Shown here one piece after another: positions 12,801 to 27,800 of a stretch of DNA of 64,000 bases. The DNA comes from Cinnamomum chago (Eukaryota; Streptophyta; Magnoliopsida; Laurales; Lauraceae), in assembly GCA_038049695.1 (NCBI GenBank), contig CP142458.1:59615501-59679500 (forward strand), written 5' to 3'. Made by a program: the position numbers and the translations under genes. How positions within the stretch are numbered: the first letter of the stretch is position 1; the number at the start of each line of letters is the position of its first letter. The notes under the pieces are model-generated. The model saw only the letters and a list, made by a program, of their open reading frames with translations, searched no databases and had not been told where the DNA came from.

Positions 12801-15800
12801 GTTAAATTTTTTTTTTTTTAATTTTGGGATTGTTATAGGTTTTGTGATGGTTCTAAGATGTTGATTGAGGTCAAGGTTCAAAGTGGATAAGGATTCGGTG
12901 GTCTCAGGGAATGGAGATGGACTTGGGCGCAACCACAGTGTATGGTGCTTGGGTTTTAGTGCTTTCCGGGATTCGTTCACTTAAACTTGGATTTTCAGAT
13001 GTTCTATGTTAATAAATCTATATTTCGAGTTGGTCTTCAGTCTATAAACCTTAAATGTGGCAATGGTTTGTGTTCTTCGGGAGTTGAAACGTAACCGAAA
13101 CGCGCTTCGGGATTGGAACAAGGAGTTGGGTGCACACAGGGGTGACTTGGGCGCACCTGTAGGGGCGCACTCTATCTGTTGGGTGGTTTCGAGTTCGTCC
13201 AATTCTAGAGTGTTTCTAAGTCGGATTCTGGTATTCCAATTCGTTCCTTGATTGAGGGATGTCTTTACTCTTTAGATGTGAATTGTCTATTGTTTTAATT
13301 AGATCTTGACTGGGGTCTTAAAGTCTGAATTTAGGTGGGGGTTGTCAATTATAATTGTGTTGGTTAAGGTTTGAATTAAAGTTTGATTTGAGTTTGAAGT
13401 TTAGGTTATGATTTTATTAATTTGACTTTGTAAATTAAGGCTTGAATTAAAGGTTTGTTGTTTAAATTTATTAATTGAGATTTTAATTGGATCTTTGAGT
13501 GATTAAGGTTTATTAATTAGGGTTTTGATTATAGTTTTGTTGATTAGGGATTGCTTAAAGTTTTTAATTAGGGGTTTTAGTTAAAGTATTTTATTAGGAT
13601 TGATTAACTCGCTTAGGCACGAATAGAATAACCTAGGATTATCTACCTAATATCTATTCTTTTTATAGATTTTTCTAATTCTTTTAAGTTTTTTGGTTCT
13701 CTTCTCTAATTACTAAAGAGTAAGATAAGAAGGGAAGAGTTTTATGCTTTTGTGATTTTTTTGGTGTTTTATGCAATATTAATGTAACCTAACTTTAAGT
13801 GTGATGATTCAATAATTCGAAGTCTAGAAATTCAATAATCAGTTATAATCATCACAGAGATTCAGCAACACTTTAAATGAAATGCAAGATATGGAAAATG
13901 CAGACCAAAAGACGAATTGGGGACTTGGGCGCACACAAGTCTTGTTTTGGGGCTAAGTGGGCTTAGGGTTCCGTTTCGGACTGTTTTTGGGCTGAGGTTG
14001 GGTCGAAACTGCGAAAGATAGAGCGAAACCCACCTAAGTATGCATTCAAGTGCTTTTCTAGGGCAACCAAGGACTTGGGCGCACACACAGGCTGGGACAT
14101 GGGTACACCTAGGGTGGCGCCCAAGTACGTCTCTGGTCGGGGGGCCGCTAGGGTAGTCTTCCGATGGTCATATCTCTTGGACCGTTTGTCGGAATTGGAT
14201 GTTCTACATATTGTTGGAAGGCTCTCGAAATGTAGTATCTGTTGGTCCATACATCATAATGATCAAAGGTCAGGAAAAGGTAGGGACTTGGGCGCGCACA
14301 CAATTGATATCCATGAGATATCAGTAAATTGATCACACAATAATTAATGTAACATGCTCTGATACCAATTGAAAATACTAAAACTTGCCTTAACACAGGC
14401 AGAGGTCCCAATAAAACGATCTCAGACGAATATCAAGTAAACGTGATTAAACTAATAATTAAACCTAGTCCAGATTAATCAATCAAACCACAAGAGAGAA
14501 GGACACGGATTTATACGTGGAAAACCCTACTCGGGAAAAAACCACGGGCCTTACCGTATAGGCCAACAGACAACCAAGCACTATGTAAAACTTGAAGATT
14601 ACAAGACACTTACAACCCTTCCCAGTTGTTGACTCAACCTAAGGATTGCTTCAGATCTTGTTGACTGCTCGTCACGAATCTTCACCGTGATTGAACAAAG
14701 GAGTCTTCAAGAAAAGCGATGGAATCAGACCAAGACTTGAATCATCAGCGCAACAGCAGAATAGATAGCCTGGGGCAAAACGATGGATCTCTCAAACTCT
14801 CTCGAACATAGATTTCTTCTAATTCAGAGTGTATCTTGAGAGGAGAGATGAATAGCCTATATATAAGAGATATTTCGTGTATCAAAGGCTTCTTCAAAAA
14901 GGTAACTTCTTTCAAGGAAATTAGTTAGAGAAGTTCATCCAGATTTAGAATTCAAAGGTTCGCTCGAGCGGACATGGGGTTCGCTCGAGCGAACTGCTCT
15001 CTGGAAACAGACGTTCAGTGTATTGCTTCATGGCTCAAGCGAAGGTAGAAATGCGGTCGAGCGATCAAGTCTCTGTGAGGGATTCGCTCGAGCGAACCAC
15101 TTTGTCTTCAAAAGCTTCATTCCAGAATTGACATGGGTCGAGCACACATATTGATGGGTCAAGTGAGCTAGGTTTTGTTTGGTCCGCTCGAGCGAAGGAA
15201 GGTTCGCTCGAGCGACCATAGTAAACCTTCAGAATCCGGACTCTTTGGAACTCTTTCTATTTGAAACTCTGGTAGTCCTTTCCTAAACTTAATACATGAT
15301 TAAAGAATCTCAATTCTATCCAATAACCTATGTATTAGCCAACTAAAATCTTTACAGCGGGCCGCCTCAAAACACATCATTCATCATCTTCTCCTCCTCC
15401 TCCTTCATTGTATGTGTCTATAGACTGTAATCATGTCGGTGCAGAGTTCATCCATGCGGCCGCAGATGTAAAGGTTTTGGACATTCTCGACCCAATCGAT
15501 GTGCCCCAGATCGTGAAATCCTTCTTCCCCTTGAACGGGGCACTTAATCACGACGGTCACTCCATACCTTTGCTTGCAGTGCAGGTGACCGAGCTCATTG
15601 ATGGTGTTTTTATCGGTTGCTCTATCAATCACACTGTTGTGGATGGGACTTCTTTCTGACATTTTTTCAATGTGTGGTCTGAGATCGCAAGGAGAGGAGG
15701 AGAAAGAAGTGATTGTATCTCAGATCCCCAAGTTTTCCAACGGTGGTTCGGCGATCTCGATCCTTCTCTTGTTCGTCTTCCATTCTCTGAAGCAGATGAG

Positions 15801-18800
15801 TTTATAGAGAGATTCACCACTCCGGTGTTAAGAGAGAGGATCTTTCATTTCTCGGCGGGGTCCATAGCTCGGCTCAAAGCAAAAGCAAATGAGGAGTGCA
15901 ACTCCAACAAGATCTCATCCTTTCAGATATGTATGACAAATTCTATATGTCTAAAACAAAGGGATAGTTTACCAATTTTTATTCACCCACCCACACACAC
16001 GCCAGCCAAAGTCCCTCTTATAAGCATTACAGTCCGAGATCGATCCCAATTGTGTTTTTTTTTTTTTTAGGAGGAAGGTGCCTCACGAACTGCTATCCGT
16101 GGATGAAAAGACATATTTGCCTATTATCATCAATGCAATTAGCACTCACTTCCCCACAACATGGGAAAAGTGCCCACCAAATGGACATTTGATTGGGTGA
16201 TGACTCGAGAAAATCTTAACCCGTCTTATAATGTTATTTACTCCTTTTTAGGATTTCATACAGGGGTTTACCTTTGATTAATCCAACCTCTTCACACTCA
16301 ATAACCTTTGATTGGGACCGATTCCATTAATGTTCTTTGAAACATGATTCACCATTTGATTTTATGATAAAAGTATACAAGATTATAGCCATTAAACTTT
16401 GATGACAAAAACTAGGGGCTAAGATTATTTGATCAAGACGGCATCTTCTCCAGTGCACATCCAAGCCTTTCTATCACCACTCCTTCCTCTGTCATTATGC
16501 ATCCAAATGGGCTGCAATTAAAATATGCATTATTAAGAAAAAGGCTAGGTGTTTTGAGCCTCTTCCTTTATAATAGAAAAATACCCATTTTAAACTGTAT
16601 AAATCTATGTAACATAAAATAATTTCTTCCTTATTTACTTAATGAATCTCTCCAACAAATATACTACTGATATAATGATTGAAATTATAAATACATATTT
16701 CAAGAAAAATGCGACCTTGTTGGTGGTTATAAAATAAAATAAGAAAAAATGAAAGATATAAAATATTAAAATCTAATTGAAATAAAATTAATGCTCACAT
16801 TGGAAAGCATTCTAGACTCAGTCATGATTTGGGAAGCTAGGGCTATCATTCATGCTCCTACTCTAAAATCACTTAACATAACCCTTTTAATGGGTGTTGA
16901 GAGCTATTGGGGGTCGGGTGTTCAATCTTTCACAAATGCTCCTCTTACAGTTGTAAATTGGTAGAAATAACCGGTGGAAGAGGCTAGTTGCAAGTATGTC
17001 TTTTATTTAATCTTCAGGATTTTATTGTAAGAAACATTTTATGTGACCAGTAGACCAAAGATGTCACTTTAGCCAAATCCAGACTAAAGAAGCCTTCCTA
17101 CCCAAAAAACTCTTTTTTTTTTACCTATTTTCCCAAGGGTCGATATCGACCCTCCCCTAAACAGATAAGGGTCCATATCAACCCCCGCAGGCGAAAATTC
17201 ATCTTCTTCCTCCTCTCTTCCCGAAACCCAATAGTTATCTCTTAACTGAAAAAGAGAAAACTAAAGAGGGAAAGGGTGGAGGTTTATTTTTGTAAGTTAA
17301 TTACATTGCAAGTCAAGGGAGATTTTATTAAAAACACAAAATATTCATTCTTTTTTTTTAGGTTTTCACAAAATTGTTGGAGCATTTTGTAAAAAATAGA
17401 AAAGTTTGTGCAAATCAAGTTCCAGTTCACTTTATTTTTTAAGGTGCCCCACCTAGTACATAGAGCCTGCTTTGGTTTGGGCCAAGTTTAAACCAAGAAG
17501 TAAATAGGTCAGCCTGATGGATCAACTTAACGGTTAAAGATTTGGAGTTTGTGACCTGGGCCGACTATAGCATAAGCCCAATAAAGCCTTTGCTTTAGGC
17601 CCAAAAAAGGCCCCCTAATAGCAGCTGGCATGTTTTGAAATTCCAAAAAATCAAACTTGTCAACGGCTATCCCTTTTTTTTCTCCTCAAAATATAAGGCC
17701 CCATAATAACTCTCTTAAGAAGATATGACCAAGATTTTTATGGGGCCCTAAAGTGTCATTTATGGCCTATTATATTTCCAAATCTGCCCCTTATAATACT
17801 ATTGCTAGGAGTACAATTGATTTTAGCACACCATTATATTTCTAGGAATCCATGTGTATCAAATCTCAACCATACATTCAGTCATGAATTTGCTTTACAA
17901 GTCTTTCTCATTATTTTTGTGTATCCTATTTTAATAGGGGGTCATTCATATTTGATCCATGATGTGGTTGTAATAGATCTATAGCTTGAGATTGCAGCCC
18001 TAATAATAGATCTTAAAATTTAAGATAAACAATGGGCCCCGCCAAAATTTATTCCCTTGCCCACAGTGCACATGAGCACTGTGCATCTGAAACATCCAAT
18101 ACGTGGGACACAACCCTGAAGTCTGTCAAATGGGTTAGTGCTAAATGGGTCAGTGGGTCACAACCCATGACAAATAAAGCCCAAACTTAGGAGATAATTT
18201 ACCTCACGTGTACAGCCGTGTGATTTATATCATTGCCATATTAGGAGATGTAATTTAGATTATGATTAGATTAGATTGGATGTAATCTAGTGATTGCTAC
18301 AATTACTGTAACATGTAACATGTATAGCAACTATATTTCTATATAGGATCATCGTGAGCCCTCAATGGGATCATCGAATTCACAACTCTCTGTCTGTCTT
18401 CTCCCCCTTGCTAACATTGACATGGTATCAGAGCTGTGTTTCTGAGTAAATCCTCTCCATCTTCCAAGCATTGGAAGTTGTCAGTCTCTGGGAGACTCTC
18501 TGAGTATATCTTTTTCATCTTCCAAGCATTGGAAGTCGTTAGATCAAGCTGTGATCAAACGCGGCCCACCACAGATCAACATCATCAATCCTGGACGTTA
18601 CAACCACTCTGGTCGCCTGCTCCTTCTGGTATTTGTGGACATTTTTTGAGGATTTTTTGCATCTCAGAGGTAGGATTTCTACCTTTTTTAGTGAAATCTC
18701 AGTTTCTGCAGTATATTTTCATCACAGCCGTCCAAATTTTTGGATCTGGCTCCGTTTGGCAAGCAATCTAGTTTATTGGATGCGAATTTTGATCCTTCAT

Positions 18801-21800
18801 CAGTCTAAGATGTCTGATTGATGATTCATCTCAAATTTCTTGTGCTGCACTCCATTCTGACTCAAAAATCTAGGTCGCCTGGGACAGATTTTTGAAGAAA
18901 ATTTGTTTTTTTCTTCCCTGCTTTCCATTCTGATTGATCAGTTGGCATATTTGGACACTCTTTCTGTTAAGCATCCTCTCTGTTAAGCATCATCTCTCAG
19001 TTTGTTTTAAGAACCGTTGGATTTTCTTGCACAAGTTTCATAGATCTCTTCATTACTGCAATGGAAAAGCATGACATTGCATTGATTAAATTTAATAGAA
19101 AGAATTATACTTCCTGGTCCTATCAATTTCAAGTCTATCTTGAAGGAAAGGAAATGTGGGGACTTGTTTCCGGATTAGATCCGCGACCTAAGGAAGATGA
19201 GAAAAAAATACTCTCTTGGAATACAAAGGATGCCAAAATAAAAACCTGGATTCTTGGTTCTGTTGAATCCCCAATATATCCTGAATCTCAAACCTTACAA
19301 GACCTCTAAGGAGATGTGGGAATATCTGAAGCAAGTGTATCACCAAGCGAACTCCGCCCGTCAATACCAGCTTGAACTGGAGATTGCTCAGTATACCCAA
19401 GGGACTTCTTCCATCCAGGATTATTATACAGTTTTTCTTAATTTATGGGTTGAATATGATGAAATCAAATACCTCAATGTCTCTGAGGCCGCTCTTTCTG
19501 AGATTCAAAAATTACAGGCAACTTCTCACAGAGACCAGTTCGTCATGAAATTAAGATCTGAATATGAGATCCTTCGTTCCAATTTGATGAGCAGGGTTCC
19601 ATCTCCATCACTGAATGAGTGTCTTAATGAACTCTTGTGAGAAGAACAAAGTCAGATCACTCAGCATGCTCTGAAGCAAAAGTCCTTCGGAAACTTTTCT
19701 GATGTCGCATTTGCTGCCACTACCAATTACACTCCAGGGGGGATCGTTCATCATACTACTTCTGCTTCGAAGGACAACCTCCAGCAAGAGATCTCAACAA
19801 AATCCAATGCTTTGGCAAAAATTATGGACACTATGCCTCACAGATTCACAGTGTAAGACCAAGTTTTGCAATTATTGCAAATCGAATGGTCATGGTCATG
19901 TTATTACTGAATGCAAAAGGCGGCCACAAAATCGCACTCCACGAGCATATCATGTAAATACTGCAGATGCTACTTCTTCTAGTGCTAGTCCTTCCACACC
20001 GGTCATGCCTTCACCACCTCCTGCCTCCAATACTGTTCATCAAATCACTCCTGAGCTTATTCAACAGATGATCATAAATGCCTTCTCTGCACTTGGCATT
20101 TCAGGTAACCACCACTCCTCTTCCTCCATATGGTTTATTGATTCTGAAGCTTCCAATCATGACTTCCTCCACCGCTCATCTATCCAACCTGCAACCATAC
20201 AATGGAAATTTACAAGTCTATACTGCTGATGGTCAAAAGCTTCCTATTACAGCTACTGGTGATATCAATCATTCACTACCTCTCACAAATGTCTTTCTTT
20301 CTCCTCATCTCACTACAAATCTTCTGTCTATTGGACAATTGATTGATGATAATTGTAATGTTTCCTTCTCTCGCTCTGGTTGTGTTGTGCAGGATCAAGT
20401 GTCGGGGACGGTGATCGGGAAGGGGCCTAAGTGTGGACGCTTGTTTCCTCTCGTTCTGCCTCCTCAGCATAACCAGCTCTCTGCCTTTTCTTGTTTTTCT
20501 CCTCAAGATGTTTGGAGGCTCTGGCATAATAGATTAGGCCATCCTCATTCACAATTGTTATCTTTGATGTTGAACACTGGTAGTCTTAATGAAAATAAAA
20601 CATCTTTTCGTCACATTTCTGATGAGTGCTCTGTTTGCAAACTTGGAAAAAGTAAAGTTTTTCCCTTTTCTTCCAAATCTACTATGGCTTCAAATTGCTT
20701 TGACATTATTCATAGTGACGTCTGGGGGATTACTCCTGTAATCTCTCATACAAATTTCAAATATTTTGTCACTTTCATTGATGATCATAGTAGATTCACT
20801 TGGGTTTATTTCTTACATTCTAAATCTGAAGTCTTTGATGCTTTCCAAAAATTTATGGCATATGTTGAAAATCAGTTTTCTACTCGCATAAAAGTCCTTC
20901 GATCTGATTCCGGGGGGGAATATGTCCCATCCGTTTCAAACTTATTTGCAAAAATACGGGATTTTATCACAGCGATCGTGCCCTTACACTCCTCAACAGA
21001 ATGGAGTTGCTGAACAAAAAAATAGACATCTCCTCGATAGTGTTCGTTCTCTTCTCTTAGAATCATCAGTTCCTACGCGATTTTGGCCCGAAGCTTTAGC
21101 CACTGCAGTTCATTTAATCAATCGCTTACCATCCCATCGCCTCAACAATCAAACACCCTACTTTCGTCTCTTTCATACAGATCCCACTTATACCCACCTA
21201 CGCATTTTTGGATGTGTGTGTTTTGTTCATCTTCCCTCAACCGAACGCACCAAATTAACTGCTCAATCTGCCAAATGTGCGTTCCTTGGCTACGCATCTC
21301 ACCAAAAGGGGTATCTCTGTTATGATCATGTGCTCAACCGTCTTCGCATCTCTCGAAATGTCACATTTTTCGAAAATCAACAATTTTTTTCCCCATATCC
21401 ATCATCTTGATGGCAACTACCATCTACAGCTTTGGCAACTACCATCTACAGCTTCTTAGTTTCTTTAAAAAATTCCGAAAGTATTTTTTCAAAAAAAAAA
21501 AAAAAAAAGAATCAGTGTAGTTAATAGAATCACTGTTAGTGTTTTGGGTATGGTCAAATCATATATGTTAAATTTGGGGATATAGCTTTAAATTAAAAAA
21601 AATTTAAATTTTTTACTCTTTTTTTAACTTCAAAAGCTTTTCTTTCATTTTCAGACTTTCAGTTTAATACATTTCATTTTCTATGATATTTTGGGGAACT
21701 GACATCAATACTCCAAGAAAAAATGGCTGAAACATTATCTTTTTTGTACCATATCCAACATGATTACTCCTGGGGATGTAAATGGATTAGTATTGTACTT

Positions 21801-24800
21801 ATGCATCACTTGGGAACTTAAACTGGTTTGCAAACTGCTGGTCTTATTGTATGTGATCCATCACATAGCTGTTGTCTTTTCCCCAACTTGGATTCTTGCA
21901 TATATATAGTGCATTTACATGTACCTGTACATAGGTATTTTATTGATGCATAGCTTACATGCTCTTCTTTTATGGCAGTTCATGGCTCTCCCGATGCAAG
22001 GTAATCTATTACATGTTCTTTAGTTGGATGTATGGGTTGGTGGGCTCCTGCGCACACCTGGTGATGGTGAACTCTTCATGGACAAGATCTCATATCAATG
22101 AACTTTGGAGAATCCCTGAACGGATGAAAAGAGTTTATCCCCCTTGCGATACTTCTGCTCTTCAGGTAGGATGGCCTCAATTTCTCCATTGATGAAACTC
22201 TCAAGATGATAATCAGTTGTGATTTTTCACCTCAGAGCATGCATAATTCATTTTCTAATCTTTTTTTCTGCATGCTTGGCCCCATATTCAGCTTTAGAGT
22301 AGCCCCATATTCAGCTTTAGAGTAAAAAATTTTGGCTGAGAGCTTTAGAGTAAAATTATTAGTTGTAAAAAAGATATGAGATTTCGTATCACATTCTAGA
22401 ATAATATATGGCTTATCCTAGGATGCTTCATACTTTCATGAGGTAGTGTTACCATACCGATATCATTCAATATTGACTCTGGATGCTGTTAGCTAGTTGT
22501 AAGCAAGATACATCTTATTGTATGGCCTATTTGTTTCTCAATTTCCTATACTTATAGCAATGTTATCATGGTATGGAAGTATGAGATGGGAAATGTAACC
22601 TTTGTATTGTGACCTGTCTTTGAATCAAGTTTTGTGCTTTTCCTTAGTGGGTGGATTGCTTGTCCCTCTTGTGGCTCCTAGTACTTGTGGTTTTTTACTT
22701 ATTAACAAGCCTTTTGATGCCATAATAATATCTAGAAGAACAGGATCTTTTTTCTTAAGGACTTCTGGTTTAAAATTTTGGACTTAAATTTAAGAAATGC
22801 TAACCATCATTGACATAACAAGGATAACATTAGAGTTTATTTTTAAGATTTTTGTATTAAAAATGATAATAAATGAATAAATACATTATTGAAAAAGTAT
22901 GAGGACATTTTCGAAAATTGTTGATAATAAATTAATAAAAACATTGTCGAAGAAGTATGAGGACATCTTCTAAAATTGTTTGCACTATAATAAAATTATT
23001 TAGTTAAAAACTCACATTCATGAAATGGAAAAGAAATTGAATTTTTAGTTAGTTCGTAGTTTTGCAACATAAACCTGATGGTTGGGCCATGTTTCTTGGC
23101 TACATAACAATGTTTCATTTGAATTTTTTATGTTGTGCCTCTGCAGTAGTTACTAAGGTTTTTTTTTTTTTTTTCAATTTAGCAATTAACATTTATGTAT
23201 ATGTATTCTATATGGTGAGTATGAATGGTTCAAGCGACCTACTTTACAAAGATTGTGCGACAGTTAATGAATTTTTGTGATAAATGGGAACAATGCTCCC
23301 ATTTCCATGAATTCATCATATGGCGTCATTTCCATGAATTCATAATATGGGGCCTGTGATGAACATGCAACCCAAAAACTGGGCTAGTCCATTTGTTTAA
23401 CTCCCGCTTGCATTTGTGATTGAAATATGCGATTTGAAAATGCTGACCCAACACTATATTAATCATAAATGTGTGACCCACCTGATAGCTGCAACATCCA
23501 TGGTTTAAAATAACAGCGGATACCTTTACGTGTCAGCCAATTGGTAACAGTATGATATCCCAGTATGATATCCCTATGGGATATCTGCAGCAGACCATAT
23601 CACATACTTTTTGGTAATTTAATGGTCATGTCGGTAGATATTTTTAAAATATTGGCTGATATGGATATATCAACCAATAAATTTAAAATGGGACCTCTCT
23701 ATATCAGGTCATATGAAAAAAGGAAATCCACTTGCATTTGTGATAGAAATATACAATTAGAAAATGCTGACCCAACACTCCATAGTAATCATACATGTGT
23801 GACCCACCTGATAGCTGCAACATCCATGGTTTAAAATATCACCCAATACCTTTACATATCAGCCGATGGTATCGGTGCGTACCAAACCGATATCCCTGTG
23901 GCATATCTGTAGCAGACCATATCACATATTTTTTTGGTAATTTATTGGTCGTATAAGTAGATATTTTGACAACATTGGCCAATATGGATGTATCAACTAA
24001 TAAATCTAAAATGGGGCCTCTCTATAGTAGGTCACAGGAAAAAAGGAAAGAGAGAGGAAAGGTGCTCCTGGCTATTGTTGCTACTGTGTTATTGCTGTTT
24101 CAGCTAGATGGAAGCTGCTTCCGTTGCAACTCTTCTTATTCCAGTCACCATTACTGATGCTACGGCTGATGATGATGCGAGATGGCCCATAGTTAGATCA
24201 GATCAAGCATTAATATATGATCCAATCTGATGGTGAACCCATCTCATATTAAAACATTTATTTTGAGCAATTTATATTTTTTTAATAGATAATTTATACC
24301 TAATGAATTTGATAGTGGGCCCTATCTCCTATTAAAGTGAAATTTGACGAAGCTATAAGTGGAATATCTAATTTTAGCAGTTTGGATTTTTAATAGGTGA
24401 GCCCCATGGGAGCCTACCAATTCCTCAGCCTTGGACTTTTTTAAATTGTAACCCCTCTAAACCACTAAAAAAACTGCCTCTCTTGAATGGTTCTCAAAAA
24501 AACTGACAGCAGTAGGAGCTGGGCCCACTAATCAAATTAATCACATATAAAACATGTGAATATAATATATAGGAGAATTTCACTCCAATAGGAGCTGGCC
24601 CTCATTCCAGTTGAAGTTAAATTTTGCAAAGACCCATACAAGTAGTTGGCATTTATTTTAAGCAATTTAGATTTTTCATAAGCGGGCCCCATCAAGGAGC
24701 CTGACGAATTTTCCATGAGTCCGAGCATAAAAGTACCAAAACTTCATGCTAATAGGACATGTGGCAAAGATTATATGTATGAACCATTAGCCTGACGATA

Positions 24801-27800
24801 TAGAATAGAACTTTAAGATCTGTCCATCAGGCAAAAAAAAAAAAAAAAAACAGTTAGTTGCATCTTGCTAATTATACATCTAAAGTCAACAATTGGAAAG
24901 TAAGAAAAGTTCCTATTGTTTTTACGGTCCGGTTCATGATCTTTGATTAGATAGCTAGCAATTATCTTATGAACTTATTTTTTTCTTTTTGTAAATGACT
25001 AGATCTTTAAATCCTGTCCATTATTTGGCAGGCGAATAATTCCAATTATGTGGCATGGTCCATTTGATAGTGTCCAACTCTAATTGGAATGAAATTTGTT
25101 ACAAAGCTATATTAAGGGTGAGTTTTGGGCAGTTTGAATTTTAGCTATGAGCTATTGATGGATCTAAAAATTACAAGGATAGGCCCAAAAATTGAACACT
25201 AAAACTTTACGAATCTGACAGTTAATGATTAAGTAGAGGTTCTGAATGTGATGACTAGGGGGACCAGTATTTCGATTTATGTTGTGTACTAATGCAAGCA
25301 AATAAATAAATAGATAGATTCTATTACTTTCCAATATTCTAGAGGTTTTGCTGTAGTCCAGTTTTTATAACTAATACTCTTGCAATTTATGGTTCATGTA
25401 GGCACTTCCATTGGAAAGGCCTGGCAAAATCCCAAAAATCATATCTGTTGCTCAATTTCGTCCTGAAAAGGTTGTACTTTTCACTGGCTCTACTTTTTGA
25501 TATTATAAAATTTCTACATATTCATGATGGGAGGTCTTTTTGAGCCATAATTTAGTCTGATTGAACTTCGTCTGCATGCCAGGCACACACTCTTCAACTT
25601 GAGGCATTCTCACTTGCCATTCAGAGACTAGACCCAGACTTGCCCAGGCCAAAGCTCCAATTTGTGGGAAGTTGCCGAAATAAAGAGGATCAGGAGAGAT
25701 TGCAAAAATTGAAAAATAGATCCGTTGAACTAGATATGGAGAAGGATGTGGAGTTCTATAAAGATTTGATGTACAGGTTTGTTCCAATCAACTACCTTCT
25801 GTTTCTTTATCAAGCCTTATGAATGAAGTTCTATGCTTGCTAGCTTATATGTGCCTGCATGTACGCACCCATTTCTTTCGTAACTGCTTTTTTTTTCCCG
25901 GCTACATTGGAGACCGGAACACGCACTCTCACTCACACACCATGTCCCAACCAGCTGAGCTAAGATTGGGACGCTATAATTTGGTATATTATGGTTGTTG
26001 TGGATATGCATTGTTTGGATGATTGTGCAACCCTGGGGTACATAGTGAATTGTTATTGTGCAGTGTACACATGTACAAATACAGTAATTTGACCTTGTGG
26101 GCTCCACCATGTATTGCTCATTGACAAAGGACAATATTCGAACAGATCTAACCATCGGATGGTGAGACTTCTTCCCATTGGACAAGTAACAGTTCAAATT
26201 TGTTTCCTTCTGCTTCCATCCCATCATTAGACAACCATTTGATCAATGTACTGCCCTCCTGTTATCATGGGCTGATTTCATTAAGTGAACAGTAATTTCT
26301 CAGGGATATGAATCTAGCCTCAGGGTTTTGTTACTTTTGTAGTCTTTGTAAGATGTGTTCTTGTTGTAGTCTTGTAAAATATGATGATTTAGAAGAAAGC
26401 AGGCAGCTTAGATGAATTATACAGACTTCATTTAAAAGAAGGCTCCTTTTGAGACCCTTTTAGGGTGTTGAATAAGCAAAAGTATCAAAAGTAGTCAATT
26501 ATTTCTCTCTCACCCCTTTCCCAAGTTTATTGCCTTTCCTTATTTGTTAAAGAATTATGTTTTACAACAGTGACATTCATCTTATTGAATTAGACAGATG
26601 ATAAATATATCTAGAAAGAAGTTTGAAGGGTTGGGGTGGCTGATTAGAAGAGATATCAGAGAGAAAAAAAAATGAAAGGGCTGGAGAAAAGAATGTAATA
26701 TAGAAAAAATGGATATGAATGGGGTTGTGTGTGTGGAAACTGAGGTGTATTTGCTCTTTTGCATGATGTGAGTAATATAAAAGGTAACTTCTTGGAGTTT
26801 GGCAGAATGGAGAGATCAGAAAGATGATTAAAGTGGAAGGGCTGAGATCTTTTTTTTTTTTTTTTTTCACACACTTGCTCTAGTCCCTCACGGGCCTCAC
26901 CATCAGTGCTACAGCCAAGGATTGATCCCTAGTTGTTTCTGTTTAAGGGAGGTGCCTCACCGAGCTACCAGTGGATTAGCCAAGGGTTGAAATTTTGCTC
27001 TTTAATATATTCCGGACCTGTGGGAGATGGGAGAAACATAATTTCGCAAGCTCAACATTTTATAAAATCTCAGGACACCAGAAAATTTACTGCTAAAGAC
27101 ATAGTTGCAGAGATTCTTGGTTTATGGGTTCTGTTATTCAGCTTTTCTATCTAGCTATTATTTTTATTGCTGTCATGTCAGTAAATTTTTATGCTATTTG
27201 AAAAGGAATTTAGGGATAAAAACGAAAAAAAGTTGCCTTGCCGCAAGGATATGGATGCATAGGGACCTTGCACCTGAGTTTTATGCGAATAACAATGACA
27301 TGGAGCTTTTTGGAACATATTGTCTTGGACAAAGTTGCCTTCTTACACTGACAGAATGCGATTGGACATATTAAATATCTTCTTCTTCCATCTCTACACA
27401 GTTTCCTAATTAATCGAAAGTCTTAACTGTACAATGAAGGTGATTTCAGAGATTTTTTATTTTTCATTTTTTTTTAAAAACGCACTCTTTAACAATGAAT
27501 AAACTAAAAATAACTCTTTAACTCTTTTATTTTGGGTCTCTCGATGCATAATTTTCTACTTTAATGACGACATTAGTGTAGCTTGAAAAGTCGCCTATGT
27601 GGGAGAGCCAACCACTTGTAAGGTGCAAAGGCTGAATGAAGCCTGTTCATTTAATGCACACATTAGTGTATTTTGAAAGTCACCTATGTGGGAGAGCCAA
27701 CCACTTCTAAGGTGTGGAGCCTGAAGCCTATTCATCTACCATAATGTTTGATATAACAGTCTCCACTGTTTTATTTGTTATGGTTACCTTTTGCAGAAAC

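Larger units (their letters stand above)
1148..21978 (+). other. Large ALG11 intron (GC-AG) loaded with repeats
   Basis: The exon ending at 1147 (codons for A, G, then AG) is followed by GC. The next coding segment begins after AG at 21977-21978 with T, which completes a serine codon and continues into [10 protein letters not shown]. No GT donor nearby keeps both frame and the conserved protein alignment. The intron holds the palindrome-rich complex (about 1700-14345), a copia LTR, a BAHD pseudogene fragment and a truncated copia element. Stretches 1148-1700 and 16120-18230 contain no gene that I can support. Confidence 0.7.

Noticed and set aside
26577-26870. 97-codon minus-strand open frame
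   Set aside because: Low-complexity Phe/Ser/His composition and overlap with a poly(T)/SINE tail. Inside an ALG11 intron.
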